Source of the DNA: Nephrocerus scutellatus
Taxonomy: Eukaryota; Arthropoda; Insecta; Diptera; Pipunculidae
Reading direction: 5' to 3'
DNA: 64,000 nt
Assembly (NCBI GenBank): GCA_947095585.1
Contig: OX352764.1
Coordinates: 7,673,001 to 7,737,000 of the forward strand
Within the stretch, counting starts at the first letter, position 1, and each line of letters starts with the position of its first letter. A program made the translations under genes and the position numbers. Below the pieces are notes generated by a model. The model worked only from the letters and a program-made list of their open reading frames with translations, searched no databases and was not told where the DNA came from. Shown in pieces: positions 11,601 through 23,582 of the stretch.

Positions 11601-14600
11601 TTTTTACTTGGCTTTTAACATTGGTCATGGTCAACCTACATAGTCTTGTCAGTTTATTTGGGATGCCGAATTCTCTCATGGCTTTATAAAGTTCTACTCT
11701 GGCTATGCTATCATAGGCGGCTTTAAAGTCTATAAGAAGATGGTGTAGTGAGTTTTGAAACTCTAGACATTTTTCCATCACCTGCCTCAGGATGTAAATC
11801 TGATCAGTTGTTGATTTGCCAGGGATGAAGCTACACTGGTATGGACCAATGATGACTTTAGCGTATAGGGCTATCCTGTCTTGAAGGATAGAGGAGAAAA
11901 TCTTATACGCGGTACCCAACAACCACGATAATTGCTGCATGATGTGATATCTCCCCTCTTATGTATGGGATACACGATGCCTCTTCGCCAGTCTTCTGGC
12001 ATCGTTTCTATCTCCCATACTTGCACTATTAGTTCATGAATTGCTTGGTGTATTGGGGGACCCCCTGTTTTAATCAGCTCCGCTGGGATACCTCTAATCC
12101 CGAGGACCTTATTATTTTTGAGCCGATTTATCGCTCTGTTTACTTCGCCTATGATTAGTGCCGGCAGCATAGTGTGGTCTTCCGTCATTAGTGCTGTCTC
12201 CAAATCCATAGTTTGCTGGCCATTTAGCAACTCATAAAAGTGCTCTTTCCATCGCTCTAAGATGCCTTTAAGATCGGCGATATGATTACCCTCCTTGTCT
12301 TTGCAGTATGTGCAACGCGGTGTATATTGCGTCTTACCGCGGACTCTTTGGTAGAACTTCCGCGCCAGGTACGGTCATTGAACTCTATACTGTTCTAGTT
12401 CACGGACAAGATTCTTGTCAAAGGCTGCTTTCTTTCGCCGGTGAACTGTTTATTCAAATTTTCTGAGCTCTTTATATTCATCTTCGCGTGCCCGCGTTCT
12501 ATGAGATTTTTGCATTGCTCGGTACGCAAAATTTTTACGTTCAGTCGCTAGCTTACGATGGAGTCAGAAGTACTAATGACAGTATTCTTAAGGCGTGTCC
12601 ATTTCTCTTCTACGCCCGACATCTCAGCCCCAATACTTCTTACTCTCCCATTACATTTAGGGCGAGTCCTATCGCTTGACCGTAGTTGTTTCTGGTCTCT
12701 TCGTTGCAAAGGGCAACCTTGTTAATTCGAATCTGATTCGCGGATTCAGTCTTTCGTGATGATGCAATCCGCGCTCCATACCATACCAACAAGATAGTGG
12801 TCCGAGTTGGCGTTGGCAGCTCGGTACGTTCGTACCGTGCTCAGGTTCGGGTTGAGGCGGCGGTCTATCAACACGTCGTCTATCTGGTTGCAAGGAGGAT
12901 CCCAGGAGATACCCAGGATGCTTTGTGGATATTTATACGCGCAAACCTTGTACTCGCAACGACCAAATTATTGCTTGCTGCACATCTCTATGACTCTTTG
13001 TCCATTGTTATGTGTTCTCGTGTAAGCTATGGGTGCCAATTTACTGCCTAAATACTGGCTCCCTAGCTATACTGAGGGCAGGCATGGAGTTCCTGTCATT
13101 GGAAAGCACACCTTTCTGATTTCGCCCAAGACAACAAATTTGTGGTGAGGACTGGTAAATCTTGTCTATAGTTTCCGATAAATAATCTAAGTCATTAATA
13201 GTAGTAACATCAGGTGACAAATTAGAGCTACGATAAAGGGAGTTCTCCCTTTGCAATACGTTCATGTATAAATCCCATTTTCAATACCCGCGTCTATGTG
13301 CGCGGTATTGAAAAGGGGATTACAGTTCGGAACAATAATTTTAGGCACACTAAAACAGATATCATCCCGTACGAAGAGAATAACATCTCGATGTGGAACC
13401 AAATAGTCGAACTGTTCAAATTATAAAATTTTAAAATCAAAATTCACCTCGACAGCACAGGATGTGGTTTGACTTCCTCTTTAACAACACGTCCTTGATT
13501 TCTAAACAGTGTATAAAATGCTGGAAGAAGATTTTGCTTAGATTTGCTTTTTTGACGCATACTATGGACATCGATTTTAATATCACGCATTAGAATGTTA
13601 TAAAGAAATCGTCCAACACCGGTGAGCACATTCGGTGGCCAGGCAATTTCGTTAATGTCCATACTCGGACCAGTTGTACGATATTCGTGTACCAAACGTT
13701 GCCATATTTGTCGTGGATTATCACTCGACGCAGGGTCTTCGGATTTTTCACAATACGAACTGTAAATGGTGCCAATTTTCTCAAGAGTTCCGTTTTTCTT
13801 TTTCTGCTCAATTTGGTAACTGAGTTAAGTAAAACAGGATACAAGCATAAAAATTGATTTGTCAAGAAAATTTAAAAAAAAAAACACAAATCAATAAGAA
13901 CCTACCATTGTTGAACTTTTAGTCCCAACTCCCTGTACAACTGTGAAACAGTCGGACTGAACGTCTCTGAACCTTCGGCAAGTTTGTGAATTTCCTGCAA
14001 AAGAATGTCAGCATATTGTGTGTTGTCCAATGTCTTCAGGTAGGTGTAGTAATTCATATAGCCATGCGGTTTGTAGCGTACTTGAGCGCGCAACGTATTC
14101 AAATCGCGAATAATAGCAGAACAGATCTGCGATCTCCACTGCACTTCGAGTTCTTTCAGTTTTTCTCGCTTAAGAACCAGAGTAGAATATTTTTATATAT
14201 ATATAAAATATGACCATCGATTTAGTTTAGAACTTACACAAAAATCAGCATTCGCAAACTCCTTTGTTTTCTCAATCGACTTAATAGTGATTGACTTGCC
14301 CAGCTCTATTTTTAACTGATCACGTGCGTATTGCTCCACTTGTTCTTTGGTATATCCATGTTTATAGCTCATTATTTTGTTGCCTGCTTTTTCATTCAGA
14401 TGGTTTAAGAGGGGATTATTGTAGGAAAGTACAGGAGGTGTATATTCAGGTATGAAATCTGGATAAATACGATGAATAGCGTCGAGGGTGATTTCACGCT
14501 GATCGGCAGTGAATTTACTTTTATCCATTATCTGATTAAGTGTTATTCCCTGGTACAAAACAACAACGAATTAATTATAATATATAAGCAGTATAAAGAA

Positions 14601-17415
14601 AAATTAAAAACAAACATACCATCTTCTCCGCTTGTCCTATATATTTGCGAATTTCGTTCAAATTTTCCTCAGAAGCCTCAAGACGACCAAAACATTCAAA
14701 AATCGAAGCAAATGTCTGTTCATTAAACTTCAATTCATCCTCCTTGATCATTGCGAAGATCTCCTTGAAGCGATCGAAATTACCAATTTCCGCAAAACCA
14801 TGCAGCAAAATATTGTACAACTCGATTGTGAATAAATTTGCTGTAGCGACATGCTTTTTTGATCGCTGTCGATATGTGAGAATGGTGGAATGTGCTCGGT
14901 TTATCATTCCGGCTGATACGCAAACATTAAGGTAGGTATTTAGATTCGTACGCAGTGCACGCTCTTTGCCGAGGCGTTCCTGTTCCTCGCTGTTGTGATA
15001 TTTTGATTTAAATCTGGGATATAATAAGAACGATAACAATACGATTAAGTTCCATTATTTTAAAAAGGGGTTTTCAATAGGTACATAACAATTTTGTATT
15101 TAAATACAAACGTACTTTAAAACCTTTTTAATGATCTTTCAATGTTAAAACCTCAGTCAAGGTTTATTTTACTTGTTTACCATGGTCAAGTTCACGAACA
15201 AGCAACGTTTGGAAATTATTAAAAATTACTACCGAAATTCTGAGTCGATGGTGGTCGCAACTTTAAGAGCGCTTACTCGAAGTTCCAGTCGTAATAATCG
15301 TCCCACCACACTTTGCACGCTATATAGGATAAATTCGAGTCAACATATTCACTATTGAATGTTCCTGTGCCAGCAAGACAACGCACCGGTCGGCAAATAT
15401 AGCAGCTGTAAGTGCTTCAGTTAAGTTAAAAATGAGCGAAATCAGTCGATATCACGCCGTTAACAGCAACTGTCCACACAATCCACATTGTGGCGAATTT
15501 TGCGTAAAGAACTTGGTCTACAACCTTACAACTTACAAGATCAACTTAACTGAAGAACTGAAGCATCTTGATCATTCTCAGATAAGGCACTGCAGAAGTT
15601 TGAAGAAAAACCTGCATTTCATCGAAAAATCATCTTCAGCGAAGTTCATTTATGGCTTAATGGCTTTGTCAATAAGCAAAATAAGCTTTTTTGGACAGCA
15701 ACAAACTCACATGTGCTTCAGGAGACTCCATTGGTTCGACAAGATCGTTTTGTGTGGATTTCATGCCGGATTCATGATTGGACCATACTTTGTTTTCGAT
15801 GAAAATTATTGCAATGTTACGGTCAATGGAGTTCGTTACCGTGCCATGTTAGAAGAGTATTTTTGACCAGAATTGGATGGACTTGGCATCAGTGTTATTT
15901 GGTTCCACCATATGGTGGCAAATGTCACACAGCTGGTCAAACCATTGATCTACTGAAAGGGAAGTTCAGTAATGGTGTAATCTCAAGAAATGGTCTGGTC
16001 TTATGGTCAGCTCGCTCATGGGGTTACGTAATATCGTTGGTTTATGCTAACAAGCCAACAACGCAAGAGGAGCTCAGAAACAAAAGCGAACGCGAAAGCG
16101 CCAACGTTCCACCCGATATGTGTGGAAGAGTGGTGGAAAACTGACTCCAAAGATTCGATCGCTGCAAACGTGCTTGCGTTGGACATATGAACGAGGTATA
16201 ATTTCATGCTTAAACATAACGTGTACTACACCTAGGCCGATACTTCAATTATCCTGTGTTTTATTTAAATACAAAATGCTTATGACCTTATTGAAAAACC
16301 CTTTAGTTTATCACATAGTGTTACATACCTGGGCTTCGCTTTTGATGCAGATACCACATCAGAAAATTGCAATTTGTAGTTAGATTCTTGAAGATCTGGC
16401 TGCACATACGGTTCCACCGATTCAAGTAGATCTTCATCATTTGCTTTCGATGCTAAAGGCCTAAAATAAATCATCAGTTGGTAAAATTAACCCAACATGC
16501 TCTTTTAGATCGAACCTTTCAGGTGACAAAGGTTCCCCGTTATCGTGCTCTTCAAGTATCATTGCCTCTATGATGTCACGAAAATTATAAAAACTTTTAA
16601 GAATTTTTTGAACTTCTTCTGGATTCTGAACTACACGACTAGTGTGGGCTTCATCACCGAAAAAAATCAATGGTTTGTCTTCGTATAGACATGATTCGAG
16701 GACGGAATTTTCCAACATTTCCATATTAACTTTTTGATACTCGATCGGTTGTCGGATGCGTTTTAAAACTTTTTTCTTCTCTTTTGGGGTTTCAACTTTT
16801 TCCAACTTTAATGCATCTTTTTCGGCCTTTATTATCTCCTTAGTTCTCTTTTCCAAGATTTGCATTTGTGTCTTCGAAATGAATGCTTGAAGTTTTTTCG
16901 CCTTCAGACGCTTAACTTTGGTTTTTCTTTCAGATAATGTTGTGTTAGTTACTGCACCGAAATTAATTTTTTTTTAATGAACATAAATTTATAATTAATA
17001 TTATTTACCTTCCAATAAGTTAACGTATCTGGAATAATGTGGATTAGATTTTCTCTTCTTTTTTGGCAAGACATGTAGCTTTTCAATGATTGACACAGTC
17101 GACCGTTGACGAAGTGATAGAGGCGTGACAGCTACTGGCGCCGACAGCAGAGCTATTTAGTAAAAACACAATCAAATGAGAATCATACGAAAACATTATA
17201 CTAAAACTAAAAAATACTATTTTGTTATTGTAACATCACATACATTCTTTTCTTGTCCGAAAGAATAAGTGCGGCCGCAGCATCTGATAATGGGTGCTCG
17301 CTGGTGGGTCTAATCGCAAACTTTGTTTTGATGATAATTCGGGACCTGCATTTTGTCCAAAAGCAAGTCTTACATTTTGAAATGTGGCGTTTCTAACCGA
17401 TAATAGACGATACAT
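8612..17415 (-). CDS. mtRNApol: Mitochondrial DNA-directed RNA polymerase (POLRMT)
   Basis: Fifteen exons assembled by splice consensus and continuous phase, in coding order: 17415-17244, 17152-17009, 16951-16516, 16460-16329, 15013-14620, 14549-14238, 14168-13906, 13819-13448, 10828-10687, 10614-10507, 10439-10209, 10139-9770, 9712-8952, 8882-8791 and 8741-8612. The sum is 4059 nt, or 1352 residues, near the length I expect for the fly protein. It is the single-subunit, T7-like polymerase that transcribes mitochondrial DNA and makes replication primers. The N-terminus (MYRLLSVRNATFQNVRLAFG) is an Arg-rich, acid-free mitochondrial targeting signal. Exon 5 encodes the PPR-like region. Catalytic motifs are HQDGSCNGLQHYAALGRD (Asp1036), RRKVIKQTVMTTVYG (Lys1105, Tyr1113) and FISVHDCFWTHA (Asp1265). 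The protein ends DSTYFFS, as in the family. Nothing essential is missing. Transposon debris fills introns 4 and 8. The exon 3 donor (GTTCGA) is the weakest call. Confidence 0.95.
10941..13085 (-). mobile_element. RTE-like LINE, copy A (5'-truncated, in mtRNApol intron 8)
   Basis: A minus-strand non-LTR retrotransposon relic. From its 5' side it holds the end of an apurinic-type endonuclease (about 13085-12670) and a linker. It then has RT blocks including NRLKNNKVLGIRGIPAELIK (about 12130-12070), LLGTAYKIFSSIL, GPYQCSFIPGKSTTDQI (about 11850-11800) and LLIDFKAAYDSI. It ends at a 3' terminus made of a (GAT)n tail at 10941-10955. Stops and frameshifts make it non-functional. The GAT-repeat tail, instead of poly(A), and the EN-RT layout suggest the RTE/BovB group; clade assignment is inference. 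Copies B (50738-53340), C (48180-48454) and D (30030-30165) belong to the same family. Confidence 0.8.
15173..16210 (+). mobile_element. Mariner-superfamily transposase relic in mtRNApol intron 4
   Basis: Plus-strand fragments in several frames align in order with a Tc1/mariner (IS630) transposase of the insect type beginning MVKFTNKQRLEIIKNYYRNS (15181). They continue with GPYFVFDENYCNVTVNGVRYRAM (about 15780-15850). Next comes a WPELD-like step, then a 'QQDGATCHTA'-type segment now degraded to GKCHTAGQTIDLL (about 15915-15960), and last a C-terminal block near 16030-16190. Many frameshifts and stops are present, so it is dead. It lies antisense to the host gene between exons 4 and 5, so the host reading frame is unaffected. 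I did not find clean terminal inverted repeats. Confidence 0.75.
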
Positions 17416-18050
17416 ATTATATTTTCACACATTTGTCACTAAACACAAGGTGTGTTTTCTTTTCTATAATCTTTCACAATTCAGAATTTCGTTACAACAC
17501 TTGTTACTTTGCTTGCATAATGGCAAACGCACAAAATCTCGAATTAGCATTCAACTATTCGGCATTTATGCAATCTTGCTTGACACTTCGAGAGTACAAA
17601 AAACATGTGCGTGAAAAATAATGTTGAAGCTGGGTGCAGTTGAACGTTTTAAAGCAGAATAGTGTGCACTCAGAAAATAACGTGCAGTTTATGTATATGA
17701 TCGATTAATTTTTCAATCATTTCGTAGAAAATTAACATTCTTAAAAATGTTGCCTATAAGTAAATGGCGTTTCTACGGTATTCGTTATTACGGTATTTTT
17801 GTTATATTTTTATTGGTGACATTAATTGAAAAATAGCTGTAATAATGTTTTTAATTGCTGTGAAATTAGCCATGTAACATGTAAGATCTCTTCATCCCAT
17901 TAAGTGGGACAACATTTCTCCGATTTTCTGAGACTAAGTATTGTGGATTCATACTATATCTCTTCTGGCTTTATCCTTGGTATGTAGTGTGGTAGTCCAC
18001 GCTACTCTTTCGAGAGCCTCTATTCGAGCTTGAGTGTGCCATTTTGTTTG
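17416..18050. other. mtRNApol upstream region, no assured gene
   Basis: Presumed promoter and upstream DNA of mtRNApol. A plus-strand 33-codon ORF starts at the ATG at 17520 (MANAQNLELAFNYSAF...) and stops near 17620. It has no recognisable similarity and could be chance. Nothing else is identifiable. Confidence 0.3.
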
Positions 18051-18054
18051 TCAA

Positions 18055-18345
18055 GGGCTCAGCTCATAGAATCCGTTGCGTTTGTTGCGGCGACGTGTTC
18101 GTTAACGTTGCCGTATGTAACGCAAAGAGGTGTTTCAATGACACAAATAAACTTCAAACTGTTGTAAGAGAACTGTCAAAGCATAAGCAGGAGAAAACAG
18201 GTGAAAGTTGGTCGATTTTTTGCGTTGCTTCCGTCACATGCGTTGCCAATGGGACACTTCCCATAAGAATGCATGCATTTAATCGATCTGTAAGTTGCAT
18301 ACAAAAGCCGCAATGGATGCAACGGATTCTATAGGCTGGATCATT
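18055..18345. mobile_element. MITE, 'AGAATCCGTTGCG' family, copy 1
   Basis: About 290 bp bounded by inverted repeats: catagaatccgttgcg near 18065 and its near-complement gcaacggattctatagg near 18319-18335. The interior is also partly palindromic. Related, partly tandem copies are at 43507-44085. It codes for nothing, and the transposase source is unknown. Confidence 0.65.
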
Positions 18346-18904
18346 CAGTTGGCTTTGACAGTTAAGAATATTGGCCCACTGAATGCAAAAATCATTTTTG
18401 AGAAGACTGTAAATTATTCTGCGTTCTTAGCTATATACCCTTTTTGACAGCTACCGATGACGAATTTCAAATAAAATGTTTTTAAATAAAACAACTTGTT
18501 TTGTGAATTATCAAAAAAAATTTGTTTCTGGTTGAAGATGTCAATAAATATGAAACTCAACATTATTTAAATGTCCTTAAAATGTGTTAAGTAACGTCAC
18601 AGTTGATGGGGGTTCGGCTTCACTTTGTAAGCTAAAGTTATCTTATAGAGATAAAGGGACAAGTCTTTCTGCAAAATTCGCCACAAACAGTCACAGAGGT
18701 TCCTAATTCCTGAGAGATGGGCGAATATGATGACCGAAAATCAAAGCGCATGTAAGGTTCACACGCTTTGATAAAAAATTTGAGTAATTTGCAAACGTTG
18801 CGTTAAAGCTTGTAATTTTTCAGGACTAAATGGAAAGTATAGACGAGTTGAAACGTCAAATAAACTGTAGCTAAAACTTGTGTTGTGCATGTAAGTTATT
18901 GCAC

Positions 18905-19097
18905 ACAAGTGGAAGGGACCTACATTTAATGCCGTATCCGAACGGCGAATTGAGAAGCTTTCCGTGACAAGTTATTACTCTCGGGTGTTTGTCAGACTTT
19001 CGTGAGAGGTGGGACCGTAAAAAATACTTTTTGGTGTTTTCTGGGATTCAAACTACAAACTTCCTGCACTTAACCACTGAGCCACGGCGCCCACACT
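18905..19097 (-). mobile_element. tRNA-derived SINE, copy 1
   Basis: On the minus strand the head reads like a tRNA gene. An A-box-like TGGCTCAGTGG follows GGGCGCCG, and a B-box-like AGTTTGAATCC lies about 30 bp further on. A body of about 120 bp follows (near 'gtcccacctctcacgaaag', 'cttgtcacggaaagc') and ends near 'cggatacggcattaaatg'. Pol III internal promoter boxes plus a non-tRNA body define a SINE. Other copies are at 32663-32832 and 55947-56117. Confidence 0.75.
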
Positions 19098-19174
19098 TTT
19101 ATTAATATTGTTACGAAATTGCATTGTATTGTATTAGAATTAAGTAATTACCAAAAGAAATGTTATACATGTTA

Positions 19175-19422
19175 TATATGTTAGTGGGCGGGAGGTCAGT
19201 GGGCGTGGTCAGAGGGATGGGGCATCCGGGAAACGCGGGTGTAAGTGGGCGGGAGGTCAGTGGGATGGGACAGCCGGGAAACGCCGGGTATTTCTGCTAA
19301 TACTGATGTGACTAATACTGTGACGCGATATCGCAAAACAAATAGCTTTTCAAAAGTACACAAAACGATCTCAAACAAATTTATTGAAAGTGGGACAGGA
19401 CAACGTCTGTCGGGTCAGCTAG
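19175..19422 (+). mobile_element. Helitron-like 3' end
   Basis: The segment ends GGGTCAGCTAG followed by T at 19423, the Helitron 3' rule. A small hairpin lies just before it (ACAG...CTGT at about 19395-19410). Inside there is a GC-rich direct duplication (gtgggcgggaggtcagtggg near 19183 and 19247). The 5' boundary is not determined. The sequence after 19423 (tattatctaaataaataaaaatc) resembles a Helitron 5' start, so two elements may abut. Confidence 0.4.
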
Positions 19423-20239
19423 TATTATCTAAATAAATAAAAATCTTTATATTTACATACGTTTCTTGTCCTGTTCATCGGATCGCGTTCAAACTATGCA
19501 TAGGGGTTGGCTACTGCCAAACTCGTATTCAATAAAGGCATGCAATCCAATATCGATAGCATATCATTGCCTGGATCTTAATAACTGATCCTCAGTTATC
19601 ATCTACACAGCGCTTGAACATGATACCTTAATAACGCTATTGATCATAGCATAATGTTGAAAAAACGTTCAAAAATACACCCTTATTACTCGTATACTAA
19701 ATAAACACATGTACATATATCATATTATTACCCTTATGATTATGACCCTTATGAGTTTATGAAAGGGACACCAACGTAAACGCGATTGCCGTCTTACTTT
19801 AAAAAGGACATTATTTTTAAGTGTATGTACATCGATTTTGATGGAATGTTATAATAAAAAAACATACGCACTAAACACATATACGTACATAGATTGTGCA
19901 TTCATATCTTTGTACATAAATATTCTCATCGATGCGAAAGAGCGAGGTACTAGAATAGTTTATTTCTGGACGAACTAAAATAATCACAAATTATTTCCAC
20001 TGCACTCCTTCTATCCATTAAAGATCTTGGGAGTTCGGAATTACAGTGTACGTACTCTGTTGCAGATGATTACTGCAGCGTTTGTTCGCTCCGTTGATGT
20101 ATTCAGCAGTTCTTTTAAGATCTGAATTCTGAAACCATTAGAGATAACGAAGAGATCCCACAATGTGTGTGTGCGTTTGATTGCCTCTTGGGGCTTGAAT
20201 TCTGAATTCAATATTTCATTCATTCAGTAGTTTGCCTTG

Positions 20240-20487
20240 GAAGTGATCTGTCGTGAAATCGCCAGATTTGTCGTTGTTCGGCGATCTAGAGTAGCGTTGG
20301 TTCGGCTGCTATCAAATCAAGTGTGACTCCTGCTGACTGTATGATTAATATAAGGAAACAATTAAGTAGAAATATAAGTTTTTTTTTATGCATTTGTTAT
20401 TTTGTTACAATTAAAGTGATTTCGGTGGAGCATTGAAACCGTCTTCGAATTGTAGGAGAAGTGATAGATAAGAAAAGCTAGAATCAT
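20240..20487 (+). other. Possible 5'UTR exon of the coiled-coil gene
   Basis: A less AT-rich stretch ending in a strong splice donor (aatcat|gtaagtac, donor at 20488), without an ORF. A strong acceptor (ttctaacag) occurs at 24981, 96 bp before the ATG at 25078. Joining the two would give a spliced leader for the secreted coiled-coil gene. This is inference from splice sites only. The rest of 19500-24980 holds AT-rich DNA, short repeats and a LINE fragment. Confidence 0.3.
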
Positions 20488-23483
20488 GTAAGTACCCACT
20501 AACGAAATATTTTTGCAAACAGGACCTACGTTGTCCTTGTAAATTTAACTTACAGACAAAACACAAAACTAATGATTGGGTGATTTTTCATTCCGTATTT
20601 GTCTTCTAGGAAAAACACAAAAAAAATAAACGAAAAATAAGAATCTCTTAACCTTTCAACCTATTTAAATTTTGCGATAAGCGCGGAAAGTTGTAGTCAT
20701 ATTGTTATAACCAAACATACAATAATAAATACATTACGAGTATTGTAATGGGTAATCATATCTCATTCAGTACAAAATATTGTGTGAAAATTGTATATTA
20801 TAAGTACGAGTATGTATTATAATATTATGTGTAGAAGTAATCTCTATCGGTTTGGTTTTTTGCACGGTGCAGTGCACACAGGGTGTATGTTACAAGATTC
20901 AAATCAACTTATGATCTCGTGAAAAGTGCGAAATATGTTAAGTGTATGTAGTTGAAACAAATTGGTTTAAATACAAGTTTTACCAGATTAAGTCATAAAC
21001 AAGGAAATATGTTTTCCTGCTCTTGTTGGTTTAAAAAAAATATTGTAGTATTAAAGATGAAGCATTTTACTGAAAAAGTATACGACTTTTCTCCTTTCTT
21101 TTTAATATATTTGCTAATGTGCGAAATAATTTAAAGAACAAAGTGCAAGAAGATCAATTAGTAGATTAGTGATAGAATCACATCGAGCACGGCCTGGTTA
21201 TTTGGAATACCTGTATCAAATTGGCTGGTATTTCATAGTGCAAATTAAAATAAATTTACTATAAATAATGTCAGTTGTCAAATATTTAGTTCTAATAACA
21301 TCCGGATGTTCCAATAATGCTTTCAATCATTATTCCAATCATTTACTGTGCAATTGTTAATAACTCTGTACTGACAACTTTAGTAAAAGTTGTCTAAGGT
21401 TCAAACATAATTTCTAATAAGTTATATTTTATTATGGTTGCGATAGCTTTTGTCTTCTCGCAAGTACCTTAGACCTTTTTTTATAAGTAGCTACTACTTT
21501 GCGAGACAATATACAAACATATAAACTATCTTCTTTAACAGTAAATCGCAAGACTTTTTAATTTATGTCAAATGTAAAGTATATCGCCTACTTTTGATTC
21601 TATCATCTTCTCACAACTACTTTATAAGACTTGGGTGGACATGACGGAATAGAGCAATTTGTGACATTTCCCACAAATTAGGAACAAATTCCTAATGTCT
21701 TTTCGAACCACTCCCGTTTCATCATATTTTTGGTCCTACACCCGGACCCAATTTCAAGCGTATACCTTCCAATTATTAAAATTAAAAATTTAAAATTCGA
21801 AGGAATGAGAATTACAACATGGAAACGCGTGACGCCATTTTGGATTTAACGAAAATAAATTTCAAGCCAATCCAACTCAATCCAGGTTAATCGAAACGCA
21901 GTGAAGTTTAAACATCGCCAAATATATTTTCCAACTTTCCTCTATCCTGTTTTAAATAATACACCGCTTTCATTTATGTCTCTTTCGATTTTCATAAACT
22001 TTTCCGAAACCATACCCACTGGTAAGCTGTCAAAGTGACAGAGTGTTCGTTGTTTTTTCTGGTGAGCGATGTGCAAATGGAACGTCATATCGAAACCAAG
22101 CTTTGTTAAGGAAACCTTACCCATCGATTGCTGGCAGATAGCAAAATTACAGTGTTGGTTACAACACTCTGCCAATGCAACATAAAATCAAACTGTACTG
22201 AAACCACGAAAGAGAAACTTAACTCTACCCAACAAATGTAAAGAGACATTAGATATTTTAAAATTTGAAAACATATTTGTTAACATATGCGACTATGAGC
22301 TACCTACAAACGTACATATAAGCTCACTGCATTTTTTTATTAATATAGTTAACATAACATAACTTAAGCGAACGAAAAACAAAATCATATTGCTGGCATA
22401 TGTGTTGTCATTTCTCGTTGTTTCATCTCATATCTCGATAACTGATAACTAATCGATACTCGAGATTCGTCGTTAATACTCTTCACTGGATGTGATGATA
22501 GCATAGCCCACACTATGAAGAATTTGACACCTTCTTAATATTTGGCGTGCTTTCCGCTTACGGCAGATAGATATGCATTTATATGACACAGAATGAGCGA
22601 GTTTTCCTTTTGTTACCCCACCAGCCGGCCGGCGGAAGACTGCGCTTTAACCGCTTATAAGTCATAACATACCTAAATAATTTGTCTGCCGGCTCGTACT
22701 TAAAACGTTGTGTATACAAATATTCCTTTCCATATGAATTCTAGCCTTCGAAGCATGGGGAATACATTTTGTAAATATTTATGTGATGCAAAAATGTTGG
22801 TCATAAAAAGATTTGTGTATGCCAATATCTTTAAGAGTTATTTGGTATTCAATTAAAAATTTCCATTGTGAATTTAGATGGATCTGAGCCAAGAAATTGA
22901 CCAAACGATGTAAGTAGCAATAGAGAATATTAATAAAATTTGCAACGCAGGAAGCTTTATAATAGAGGCATTATTGTGAAATTATTGTATTTCCTAAAGT
23001 AATTGTTTAAACATGAAATAAAAAAAACTTTGCCGAGATCACCTTCTTGTGCAATTTTGCAACAAGTGATTCCTTTGTTCGAATTTTCGATGAAATTTGC
23101 CCACAATTGCTACTCTAAATATACAACACCAATGACATTTTTATTAAGTGGAACGTTACCCGGGCAGAAAAATATAAATTTGTGACTAATATATTCCCCT
23201 CCCACCATCAACCCACTAACCACCCCAAACACCCCGTCGACCAACCATCGATCGATCGATGTTGATAAACCAAATTTCCTTGCATTCGTTATTTCTTAAT
23301 TAATTCAATTCAAAGAGTAAATACGTTTTTGTAATAAGAAGCTTGTAATTAGTAGAAAACGTATCTGACGTTTATATATTGTATAAGAGGTAAATATCTT
23401 CGTAGAAATTTCTTTTTGATGTATACATGAAAAAAGCGGTCACTCAAAAAGCTACCAATAATTTTGATTAATTATAATTTAAT

Positions 23484-23582
23484 TTGTGCAATAGCCCTTT
23501 ATGTCATACGGTGTCGAAGGTCTCTTCAACATCGAACAAGACAAGACCAGTGGACTTTCTGTTTTGGAAATTCATTCATGTG
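23484..23582 (-). mobile_element. LINE (jockey-like) RT fragment
   Basis: A minus-strand reading of about 30 codons gives STGLVLFDVEETFDTV, then a stop, then HKGLL. This matches the 'TG.VLLD.EKAFDTVWH.GLL' block (RT motif A) of jockey-type LINEs. There is a stop where Trp is expected. Only this short piece is recognisable. The region 23800-24240 to its right contains repeated phrases such as 'agagctgaa.ttttgtgag' and 'cgcgtgt.....gtgtcgcgag', suggesting a decayed repeat. Confidence 0.5.

Noticed and set aside
13590..13865. Alternative minus-strand frame through mtRNApol exon 8 (RKRKTELLRKLAPFTVRIV...)
   Set aside because: It looks protein-like, but exon 7 ends in phase 2, and joining at the acceptor before 13819 selects the other frame. 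That frame continues unbroken into FYTLFRNQGR and KPHPVLSR.
18950..19097. A tRNA gene on the minus strand
   Set aside because: A and B boxes are present, but the acceptor stem does not close and the sequence continues into a repeated body; it is a SINE. The same holds for 32740-32832.
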